Origin: Deltaproteobacteria bacterium
Lineage (GTDB): Bacteria > Bdellovibrionota > UBA1018 > UBA923
Length of the DNA stretch: 6,095 bases
Reading direction: 5' to 3'
Assembly (NCBI GenBank): GCA_016194725.1
Contig: JACQAW010000249.1
Span: 1 to 6,095 of the forward strand
Every line of letters starts with the position of its first letter. The first letter of the stretch is position 1. The notes beneath the pieces were generated by a model. The model was not told where the DNA came from. It was given only the letters and a program-made list of their open reading frames with translations, and ran no database searches. Positions 1 through 5,661 of the stretch are shown here, piece after piece. The position numbers and the translations under genes were made by a program.

Positions 1-210
1 AGCCGAAAACTTCAGCGGTTCGGAAATCGGCTTCTGCAGCTGATTTCCAAGGATCTGACTGAAGTCCTGTGCCTGAGTCGTCTTGTCTTTCGTTGTATCT
101 GTCGACGCCACGTCACCCGGAACTACGCGATCGGGTGCCTGCGCCGGATCGCGTTTAATCACGCTTCCGGGAGAGCCCCCGACTGCTGGGTACCGCAACG
201 CATTTGACAT
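1..210 (-). CDS. Flagellar operon protein, TIGR02530 type (5' part, runs off the window)
   Basis: The first 70 codons read in the same direction as the other genes. The ATG at 210..208 gives MSNALRYPAVGG..., then a polar Asp/Thr/Lys-rich stretch, then FSQILGNQLQ (residues 50-59) and, at the window edge, LKFSA (residues 66-70). An FS-x-IL helix followed by LKFS is what I recall from the small 'flagellar operon protein' family (TIGR02530), where LKFS starts a conserved histidine/arginine-containing segment (HAxxRL) that would lie just outside the window. These proteins are typically encoded between flgD and flgE, which matches the position here. Their precise role is not settled. A purine-rich ribosome site (AAAGGGGA) lies 12 nt upstream; an in-frame TTG at 219 is too close to it to be preferred. 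No hydrophobic segment or signal peptide is visible, so it is probably cytoplasmic. The alternative is an unrelated lineage-specific protein. Confidence 0.72.
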   Translation of the reverse strand, partial: MSNALRYPAVGGSPGSVIKRDPAQAPDRVVPGDVASTDTTKDKTTQAQDFSQILGNQLQKPISEPLKFSA

Positions 211-221
211 GTTTCTCAATT

Positions 222-229
222 TCCCCTTT
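222..229 (-). promoter_or_regulatory. Ribosome binding site of the TIGR02530-type gene
   Basis: AAAGGGGA lies in the 35-nt gap after the flgD-like stop codon and 12 nt before the ATG at 210. The spacing is slightly long, but this is the only purine-rich tract in the gap, and it supports the ATG over the in-frame TTG at 219, which is only 3-4 nt away. Confidence 0.5.
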
Positions 230-245
230 CGTTAAAGAGCACGAC

Positions 246-1262
246 CTATTGCCCCCATTTTCCCGCAGTCGAGCCTTCGACGCCAGAGGGCACCGATTTC
301 CCTGCTGCAGAATTCGTATAGCCCCGCTCGAGAGCGGCGGGGTTGACATCCGAAACTACAGCGGGCTTGCCCTTCTGAAGCGGACGGCCCTCTTGCACGG
401 CTTCGGCCGCGGCGTTCGCCGCTGACAGGTCGGGACGCTCGACCATCTTGCGAATCTCGTCGTTGCTCAAGGCGGCCGGCCGGGCGGCGGGCTGCTCGTT
501 TACTTTTTTAAGCATGTCAATATTCAGTGGCGCGAAGTTGGCGCGATCGCGCACGCCACCCTCGACATTGCGCTCTTCCGGAATTTCGACGGGCGGTGCA
601 CCTGCGCCTTGCGCCTGCTGCTGTTGCAAGTGTTGATTGACAAGATTTTCGAGTCCGCCGACCTCCAGGCCGCCCGGTCCTGTCACCATGCTCGGCGCGG
701 CCCCCGCTTTGCCCGCCGACGCATCGATGATGCGCGAAACGTTGCGCAACAGCATCTTCGTGGGCTTGGTCAGATCGCCCGTCAGCAGCACGGTTTCCTT
801 GCCTTCGAAGGCCACGCCGTGCACCACTTCGGTGTGCTGCGTGCGCGCCTGCATCTGCTTGTCTTCCTCGTTCACGGCCGAAACCTGCATCATGTACTGG
901 CCGCTCTTGGCCAGCAGATTTCCGCTGATCTTGCCGTCCCAGTCGATCGACACCTGACCTTTTTTAATGTTCGTCTTGTCGAGCTCGCGCACGGTTTCGC
1001 CTTTCTCGTTGATGATCGAGATGTGCACCTTCGCGGCGTCCTGGGGCAGCTCGAAGTTCAGAGGCGTATATTTGCCCTCGGTATGCGTCAGGCGGCTGGA
1101 GTCGGCCGTCACGTATTTTCCGATCAGGTTGGCCGCGCCCATGTTCTGCAAGGGCTGCTGCGAAGCCGTAAGTTTTTCCAGGTTGTTGTTCATGTTCACC
1201 ATCTGCTCAAGCGACGTGAACTGCGCCATCTGCGCCGCCATCTGTTCGTTGCTGGCGTTCAC
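246..1262 (-). CDS. flgD: FlgD-like hook-cap protein lacking the conserved N-terminus, with a long C-terminal extension
   Basis: FlgD forms the cap at the tip of the growing hook, where it guides FlgE polymerisation. Counting from the GTG at 1262 (338 aa), residues 5-20 (NEQMAAQMAQFTSLEQ) match the conserved FlgD block after the 'QDP' motif. Residues about 67-178 fit the FlgD Ig-like/tudor-like core (FELPQDA, then WDGKISGN, then the tudor strand VVHGVAFEGKETVLLTGDL). Residues 180-338 are a Gly/Ala/Gln/Pro-rich tail that ordinary FlgD lacks. The upstream FlgD region (a segment like FLKLLVTQLKNQDP), which carries cap and export signals, is absent: none of the three frames between fliK and this point encodes it. 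Possible starts are the GTG at 1262 and a TTG at 1313, neither with a convincing ribosome site. The frame stays open back into fliK, but that part does not resemble FlgD. The gene may therefore be truncated or nonfunctional, or the 5' end may be misassembled. Identity as FlgD is strong; the 5' boundary is not. Confidence 0.82.
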   Translation of the reverse strand: MNASNEQMAAQMAQFTSLEQMVNMNNNLEKLTASQQPLQNMGAANLIGKYVTADSSRLTHTEGKYTPLNFELPQDAAKVHISIINEKGETVRELDKTNIKKGQVSIDWDGKISGNLLAKSGQYMMQVSAVNEEDKQMQARTQHTEVVHGVAFEGKETVLLTGDLTKPTKMLLRNVSRIIDASAGKAGAAPSMVTGPGGLEVGGLENLVNQHLQQQQAQGAGAPPVEIPEERNVEGGVRDRANFAPLNIDMLKKVNEQPAARPAALSNDEIRKMVERPDLSAANAAAEAVQEGRPLQKGKPAVVSDVNPAALERGYTNSAAGKSVPSGVEGSTAGKWGQ

Positions 1263-1280
1263 TCTTTGCTTCAGTGATGT

Positions 1281-1309
1281 GGCGGCGAACTCTCCACAAG
1301 TTCGCCGCC
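1281..1309. repeat. Perfect inverted repeat (11-bp arms, 7-nt loop) between fliK and flgD
   Basis: The arms GGCGGCGAACT and AGTTCGCCGCC pair perfectly around a 7-nt loop. A smaller near-palindrome, CAAAACTGTTTTG, follows at 1311-1323. Neither strand shows a run of T directly after the GC-rich stem, so it is not a classical intrinsic terminator. It sits exactly where the 5' part of flgD should be. It could be an mRNA hairpin in the operon, a remnant of an inserted repeat element, or a deletion or assembly junction. Confidence 0.8.
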
Positions 1310-1329
1310 CCAAAACTGTTTTGCATCCA

Positions 1330-3045
1330 CTATGCTTCCAGCTGCTCTTGCTGGTAGCGTCTATAGCCGTTCTGCTGTCTGTACTGCTGTTGCTGCCTTG
1401 CTTCCTGCCTTGCCTCTTGCTGACTGCGGTAACGGTCCCAGGCGGAACCACCTTGCTGGTCATCGTGCTGCTGCCTGCCGCCCTGCCAATCCGAAAACGA
1501 CGATTGGTTGCTCCACTGCGACATACCGATGCCGACTCCGTCACTGGCCTGGCTCACCATCAACTGTCCGCCACCCGCGGCGTGATTGACTTCGAGCGAT
1601 CCGACCTTGTAATGGCCAGCCGTCAACATCTGTCTCAGCTCTGGCATCGCACTGGCCACGGCATCACGAGCCGCGCTGGTCGCGGTTTCGATTTGCACGT
1701 TGAGATGCTGGCCCTCAGTTTTCACGCTGATGGTCATCTCTCCGAGGTTCTCGGGAACGATACGCACGCGCACCGCTCCGCCGCCCCTTGCCGCCATTGC
1801 CGCGACTTCATTTGCCAGGGCCATCGTGTTCGCCAAAACGGGCTTGCCGCTCTGGTCAACCGTCATCTGCACCGAACCCGTGACCGGTTTTGCGGTCGTC
1901 GTATCGCTGCCGTATTGGCCCACCTGAGCATACTGCGCACTCAGCTGCGGCATCAGCATGCCGAAGCTGCCGTCGCCCGATTGCTCGTTCTGGCGTTCGT
2001 CATTCAGACGCCCCAGACGAGGATCGACGCGGTCAACTCCCAGTACTCCGCCTTGCCTGACTCCCATCTGTGCCAGGAAGTCCTGCGAAGTCGTAAGCTG
2101 CGGTTTGGATCCTCCGACTGCCGAACCCATCTGCCCGCCGCTGAGGTCGAGCTGATCCAGGTCAGCGTCGTCCACTTGCATTCCCAGTACTTCCACCGGA
2201 ATGGCCATGGGAACCTGAATCACGATTGGCTGAACAACGGTTTGGGCTTGCTGCGATTGAGCGAGGCCGTGCTGCATGACCAGCTGTGCCGCCTGCTGCG
2301 CGGTCACGGCAGCCTGCTGTGCCGTCACGGCCGCCTGCTGCGCCGCGAGCACGGATTGCTGACCGACGCCCGGCACGCCACCGGCCGCCGATGCGGCATT
2401 CCTCGCGGCCGCTGCCTGAGCGGCTTGCGCCGCCTGCAGCTGCTGCGTTTGCGCCGCCTGCAGCTGCTGCGTTTGCGCCGCCTGCAACTGCTGCGTTTGC
2501 GCCGCCTGCAACTGCTGCAGCTGTTGCGCTTGTGCTGCCGTGGTCGCAGGCAATGCCTTGGGCCCCGCAGCTCCTTCCGGAGCCGCTGGCTTCGCCGGTG
2601 CATGCCCTTGCAAAACGCCCGCAGCCTGAGCCGCCGCAGTTGCCTGCGCCGCCTTGGCCTTGGCTCTCGCTTCTTCTTCAGCCGAGGGGTCATTGGAACC
2701 CTTGGGGCCGCCCTTTGAGTTCTGCGCCCCGGTTACCCCAGCCTTGCCCTTCTGCTTCGCAAGAGCGGCTGCCGCTTCCTTCTTCGCGGCGTCCGTGCTC
2801 CCAGCAGACTTCGTAACTTGCTTTGACTCACCCTTGGTCTGCGCGGTAGCCGCTGCTGCCGCCGCATCCTTTTGGTCCTGAGCTGATTTCGCAAGCATAG
2901 CCATGAAGTCTTCTGGTACTTGTTGAACAGATCCGTCTCCGCCCTCTGGAGTCGCCACAACCGGCTCTGCCGCCTGTGCCGTTTCCTTCTTGCCGAAGAC
3001 CATCTCGAGCAGTCCCTTATCGGGACCTATATTGTTATTTATCAT
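1330..3045 (-). CDS. fliK: Flagellar hook-length control protein FliK
   Basis: FliK is exported as a molecular ruler during hook growth and, through its C-terminal domain, makes FlhB switch from hook to filament substrates. The 571-aa product is longer than the roughly 400 aa of enteric FliK. Residues 1-60 are a variable N-terminus. Residues 60-260 are low-complexity Ala/Gln/Lys with two tandem repeats (LQAAQTQQ and AVTAQQA). Residues 260-400 form a variable linker. Residues about 405-490 match the Flg_hook C-terminal domain: VRVRIVPENLGEMTISVKTE, then a helix with LRQMLTAGHYKVGSLEVN. Residues 515-571 are a Gln/Arg-rich tail. The ATG directly follows the motE stop (TGAATG), and AAAGGGGGTGA, inside the end of motE, serves as a good ribosome site, so translation is probably coupled. 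Length and low complexity are normal for FliK, which evolves fast outside its C-terminal domain. Position between motE/ylxF and flgD supports the call. Confidence 0.93.
   Translation of the reverse strand: MINNNIGPDKGLLEMVFGKKETAQAAEPVVATPEGGDGSVQQVPEDFMAMLAKSAQDQKDAAAAAATAQTKGESKQVTKSAGSTDAAKKEAAAALAKQKGKAGVTGAQNSKGGPKGSNDPSAEEEARAKAKAAQATAAAQAAGVLQGHAPAKPAAPEGAAGPKALPATTAAQAQQLQQLQAAQTQQLQAAQTQQLQAAQTQQLQAAQAAQAAAARNAASAAGGVPGVGQQSVLAAQQAAVTAQQAAVTAQQAAQLVMQHGLAQSQQAQTVVQPIVIQVPMAIPVEVLGMQVDDADLDQLDLSGGQMGSAVGGSKPQLTTSQDFLAQMGVRQGGVLGVDRVDPRLGRLNDERQNEQSGDGSFGMLMPQLSAQYAQVGQYGSDTTTAKPVTGSVQMTVDQSGKPVLANTMALANEVAAMAARGGGAVRVRIVPENLGEMTISVKTEGQHLNVQIETATSAARDAVASAMPELRQMLTAGHYKVGSLEVNHAAGGGQLMVSQASDGVGIGMSQWSNQSSFSDWQGGRQQHDDQQGGSAWDRYRSQQEARQEARQQQQYRQQNGYRRYQQEQLEA
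2288..2344 (-). repeat. 21-bp tandem repeat inside fliK (about 2.7 copies)
   Basis: Units start at 2288, 2309 and 2330 (the last is partial). Read as protein they give the heptad-length repeat AVTAQQA at FliK residues about 234-253. The copies differ at a few third-position bases, so the repeat has aged but its protein sequence is kept. Confidence 0.75.
2427..2518 (-). repeat. 24-bp tandem repeat inside fliK (about 3.8 copies)
   Basis: Units start at 2427, 2451, 2475 and 2499. The first two are identical. The third and fourth share one substitution (G to A at the 13th base of the plus-strand unit), and the fourth is cut short by about four bases. In protein this is LQAAQTQQ repeated through FliK residues about 177-207, a probably helical or extended Gln/Ala-rich piece of the ruler region. 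The near-identity points to recent slippage or unequal exchange, and every unit keeps the reading frame. Confidence 0.88.
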
Positions 3046-3804
3046 TCATTTTTCACCCCCTTTCATTTGAGTTTTCTGTGGAGCCTGCGGGCTCGCTTGC
3101 GCCGGTGCCGGAGAGGTAGTCTTCGGCTGTGCCGGGGCCTGCGCTACTGCTTGACCTGCCGCAGTTTTAATGCTGGAAACTTTGCGATCGCTTTCAGGAT
3201 GATAGAATCCCGTCAACATCTCGGACAACTTCGCCGACCGGCTCTTGTCCATGATGTTCATGATCTTCGCCACCTTCGTGACATTCATGCGCTTGAGTAC
3301 CTCCACCGCAAGCCAGTCATCCAGGGTCTCAAACACATTTGATGCCGACTTCGGGGTCATCGTTTCGAAAACCGCTACCATCTTGGTTACGCGTTCCTCA
3401 TTGCTTTTCTTCTGAGCCTCGAGCTCGCCCGACACGGCCTCGCGCAGGTGCTCCATCTCCTTGATTTTCTGATCAAGCGCCTTTTCGCGTTCCTTGATGC
3501 GGCCTTCCTGCTCTTCGAGGCCATGCTCGCGGGCCTCAACGGCCAGGCGGCGCGCTTCCAGATCGGCAGCCACCGACTCATTAAGAGACGTCTTTGCCTT
3601 CGCTTCGGCCGCGCGCGTCGCGGCCTTCGAGGCTTCAGCATCTTCGGCGGCTTTCTCGGCGGCCTTCTCATCCGCTTTAGTGGCGACCGCGCTGCCCGCT
3701 GCCTCATCGGCGCTGCGAGCGGGCCTTACCCAGGCGATTTCCACTACGGCCAACACCAGCAGGCCGATGCAAAACATGCGAAAAAACAGCCGCGCACCCT
3801 TCAT
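3046..3804 (-). CDS. MotE/YlxF-like flagellar protein: N-terminal membrane segment, coiled coil, MgtE_N-like domain
   Basis: The 252-aa product starts with a hydrophobic segment (residues about 7-26, basic residues before it). This is either a membrane anchor or a signal peptide; a possible cleavage site is PARS/ADE near residue 31. Residues about 35-140 are Ala/Glu/Lys/Arg-rich with heptad character, indicating a long coiled coil. Residues about 141-195 (VAVFETMTPKSASNVFETLD, then LAVEVLKRMN and AKIMNIMD) resemble the MgtE N-terminal helical repeat found in MotE and Bacillus YlxF. A Pro/Ala/Gln-rich tail follows. Rhizobial MotE is a periplasmic chaperone for the stator-associated protein MotC; YlxF sits between fliJ and fliK in Bacillus, exactly as here. 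I infer an inner-membrane or periplasmic role in motor assembly, but the precise function is not shown. The start codon overlaps the fliJ stop (ATGA), implying translational coupling. Confidence 0.85.
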   Translation of the reverse strand: MKGARLFFRMFCIGLLVLAVVEIAWVRPARSADEAAGSAVATKADEKAAEKAAEDAEASKAATRAAEAKAKTSLNESVAADLEARRLAVEAREHGLEEQEGRIKEREKALDQKIKEMEHLREAVSGELEAQKKSNEERVTKMVAVFETMTPKSASNVFETLDDWLAVEVLKRMNVTKVAKIMNIMDKSRSAKLSEMLTGFYHPESDRKVSSIKTAAGQAVAQAPAQPKTTSPAPAQASPQAPQKTQMKGGEK

Positions 3805-4283
3805 ACGGCCACCCCTTCATCTTCTTCGTCCATCCTCCGGCGTGCCGCGCCCGACATGATATAAATATCGTCGAGTGTCTTGAGCTCGTGCTTGTGGCTC
3901 GCGACACGGTGTTCGCCCAGTCGGCGCTCCTTGAGCTTCTCGAGAGCCTCGCGTTTCTGACGCGCTTTCACATACTCGACGCGCTTCTTGTCGGTGAGCC
4001 GCGCCCCCCGTTCGATCTCCTGGGTTTTCCACACAATGCGCGTCTTCTGGCCCGCGATGAACTGGTCTACCGCCGCAAACATGCCAATGCCGTCCACGCC
4101 CGGGCCGCTGCCCAACTGGCTGTCCTTGCTGATGGCGTCGGCCAGTCCCAGCTCTAGAACTGTCAGCGCGTCCATCATTCCCTGTAAAATTCTTTTCGCG
4201 AGCGTCCACTCGCGCAGGCGCAGGTCTTCCACCCTTTTGCGCTCAGCCAGCACCACTTCCAGTTTAAATCTGAATCTCTTCAT
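3801..4283 (-). CDS. fliJ: Flagellar export protein FliJ
   Basis: FliJ is a small, soluble coiled-coil protein that inserts into the FliI hexamer like a rotor stalk, links it to the export gate protein FlhA and handles chaperone cycling. The 160-aa product is close to the usual 140-150 aa. It begins MKRFRFKLEVVLAERKRVED, the typical 'F-x-F-x-LE-x-(L/V)L-x-x-(R/K)' opening, and continues with two long charged helices (residues about 8-60 and 70-135) rich in Lys, Arg and Glu, without a membrane segment. The ATG immediately follows the fliI TAA with no spacer; a weak AAAGG lies inside the end of fliI. The stop overlaps the motE start by 4 bp. Sequence conservation in this family is low, so the call rests on length, helical composition, N-terminal pattern and position directly after fliI. 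Confidence 0.88.
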   Translation of the reverse strand: MKRFRFKLEVVLAERKRVEDLRLREWTLAKRILQGMMDALTVLELGLADAISKDSQLGSGPGVDGIGMFAAVDQFIAGQKTRIVWKTQEIERGARLTDKKRVEYVKARQKREALEKLKERRLGEHRVASHKHELKTLDDIYIMSGAARRRMDEEDEGVAV

Positions 4284-5594
4284 TTAGCCTTTCACCGATC
4301 TCACGATTCCGTTCATCATCGCCACGCACTCGTTCAAGGGCGCCTTATCCGTGATTTCCTGTTTCAGGAATGCCTTGAGCCGTTCCATGACCGAGATGGC
4401 CTGGTCCAGGCGCGCATTGCTGCCCTTGACGTAAGCACCGATATTGATCAAATCTTCGTGCGCCGCATACGTGGACATCAGATCTTTGATTTCACCCGCG
4501 AGGTCGTTGTGGCCCTTGTCGATCACCGACCGCATCACGCGGCTGACGCTGGCCGCGACATCGACGGCGGGATACTGATTGCGAGCGGCCAGTGTCCGCG
4601 AAAGCACGATGTGGCCATCCAGAATCGAGCGCGTGGCATCGGCAATGGGCTCGTCCATGTCATCGCCTTCGACCAGCACCGTATACAGGCCGGTGATGCT
4701 GCCTTTGCCCTTGCGCGTGCCGGCGCGCTCGAGCAGTTTGGGCAAAGTGGAGAAAACCGAGGGCGTGTAGCCTTTGCTCGCGGGCGGCTCACCCATGCTC
4801 AAGCCGATCTCACGCTGTGCCATCGCAAAACGCGTGACCGAGTCCATGAGCATCAGCACGTCAGCGCCTTTGCCGCTGAAATATTCCGCGATCGTGGCGG
4901 CCACGAACGCGCAACGCATGCGCAGCAGCGGCGAACGATCGCTGGTGGCCACGACAACCACCGAGCGGGCCAGACCCTCAGGCCCCAGGTCACGCTCAAT
5001 GAACTCACGCACCTCGCGACCACGCTCGCCCACGAGGGCAATGACATTCACCTGGGCTTTGGTATAACGCGCCATCATTCCCAGCAGCACGCTCTTGCCC
5101 ACGCCCGAGCCGGCCATGATTCCCATGCGCTGGCCTTTGCCACAAGTAAGCAGCCCGTTGATAGACCGTATACCCAGATCGAGCGGCTCGGTAATCACGC
5201 TGCGTTCAAGCGGATTGATGGCCGAACCATAAATTCCGCGGCGCTGCACGCTCTTGAGGCCTGCGCCAATTGGCCCTTTGCCATCCATGGGCTCGCCACG
5301 GCCATCGATTACCCGGCCCAATAAAAAATCGCCTACCGCAACACTAGCTTCAGTCTCGGTCAGGATGATCTTGCTCGTGTTGCTCAGCCCGCGGCCTTCC
5401 TCGAGCGGCATTAAAATCACGCGTTTGTCCTTGAAGCCGATGACCTCTGCTTCAATGGAGTTCGTAGTACTCACTTCGGTGGCGCCGGCGGGAATGATGC
5501 GCACGATGCTGCCCACCGCGGCGCCGGGCAGATAACCTTCGAATGTGAGCCCCACGCTCTTCGAAAGTTTTCCGCGCTCGCGGTACAAAAGCAA
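4284..5594 (-). CDS. fliI: Flagellar export ATPase FliI
   Basis: FliI is the hexameric ATPase, related to the F1 beta subunit, that works at the cytoplasmic face of the flagellar type III export apparatus. Numbering from the TTG at 5594 (436 aa): an N-terminal beta-barrel domain at about 1-90; the P-loop AGSGVGKS at 161-168; the GERGRE segment with the catalytic-type Glu at 190; Walker B DVLMLMD at 245-251; the strongly conserved stretch FAMAQREIGLSMGEPPASKG (256-275); and a C-terminal helical domain from about 350 containing GEIKDLMSTYAAHEDLINIGAYVKGSN. Nothing in the ATPase core looks broken. The 5' end is uncertain. The only ATG, GTG or TTG near the correct place in this frame is the TTG at 5594, which has no ribosome site and leaves only 7 residues before the conserved GKL-SVGL strand. 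Starting at an ATA at 5651, next to a strong Shine-Dalgarno, would give 455 aa, nearer the 457 aa of enteric FliI. Confidence 0.96.
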   Translation of the reverse strand: MLLYRERGKLSKSVGLTFEGYLPGAAVGSIVRIIPAGATEVSTTNSIEAEVIGFKDKRVILMPLEEGRGLSNTSKIILTETEASVAVGDFLLGRVIDGRGEPMDGKGPIGAGLKSVQRRGIYGSAINPLERSVITEPLDLGIRSINGLLTCGKGQRMGIMAGSGVGKSVLLGMMARYTKAQVNVIALVGERGREVREFIERDLGPEGLARSVVVVATSDRSPLLRMRCAFVAATIAEYFSGKGADVLMLMDSVTRFAMAQREIGLSMGEPPASKGYTPSVFSTLPKLLERAGTRKGKGSITGLYTVLVEGDDMDEPIADATRSILDGHIVLSRTLAARNQYPAVDVAASVSRVMRSVIDKGHNDLAGEIKDLMSTYAAHEDLINIGAYVKGSNARLDQAISVMERLKAFLKQEITDKAPLNECVAMMNGIVRSVKG

Positions 5595-5654
5595 TCTGGC
5601 TAATTTGTCGTTATAAACCCGTTGATCGAGCTCATAGTTTTCAGTAGCTATAGA

Positions 5655-5661
5655 CCCTCCT
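5655..5661 (-). promoter_or_regulatory. fliI: Strong Shine-Dalgarno (AGGAGGG) between fliH and fliI
   Basis: AGGAGGG overlaps the fliH TAG stop and precedes the fliI frame. The nearest fliI-frame codon after it is ATA at 5651 (3 nt away). The nearest ATG (5635) is in another frame, 19 nt away, and the fliI TTG (5594) is about 60 nt away. The site therefore does not fit the start given by ordinary start-codon rules. Confidence 0.7.

Noticed and set aside
155..349. 64-codon minus-strand open frame across the flgD end
   Set aside because: It overlaps the end of flgD and the start of the TIGR02530-type gene in another frame, and has no recognisable sequence.
609..1277. 222-codon plus-strand open frame opposite the flgD-like gene
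   Set aside because: Antisense shadow: His/Arg/Leu-rich, no recognisable motif, and it overlaps FlgD core homology.
1281..1323. Rho-independent terminator after fliK
   Set aside because: The stem is good, but no T-run follows it on either strand, and the downstream genes clearly belong to the same operon.
1263..1544. Extending flgD upstream to an ATG at 1544 inside fliK
   Set aside because: The frame is open, but its residues (Ser/Arg/Thr-rich) show no resemblance to a FlgD N-terminus, and the overlap with fliK would be over 200 bases.
967..2718. 583-codon plus-strand open frame opposite fliK
   Set aside because: It lies antisense to a well-supported FliK, and its Leu/Arg-rich repeats are the complement of the Gln/Ala repeats. 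High GC and few TAA/TAG codons explain the openness.
4458..5324. 288-codon plus-strand open frame opposite fliI
   Set aside because: It is the complement of the highly conserved FliI ATPase core, has a His/Arg-rich composition, and has no recognisable family or ribosome site.
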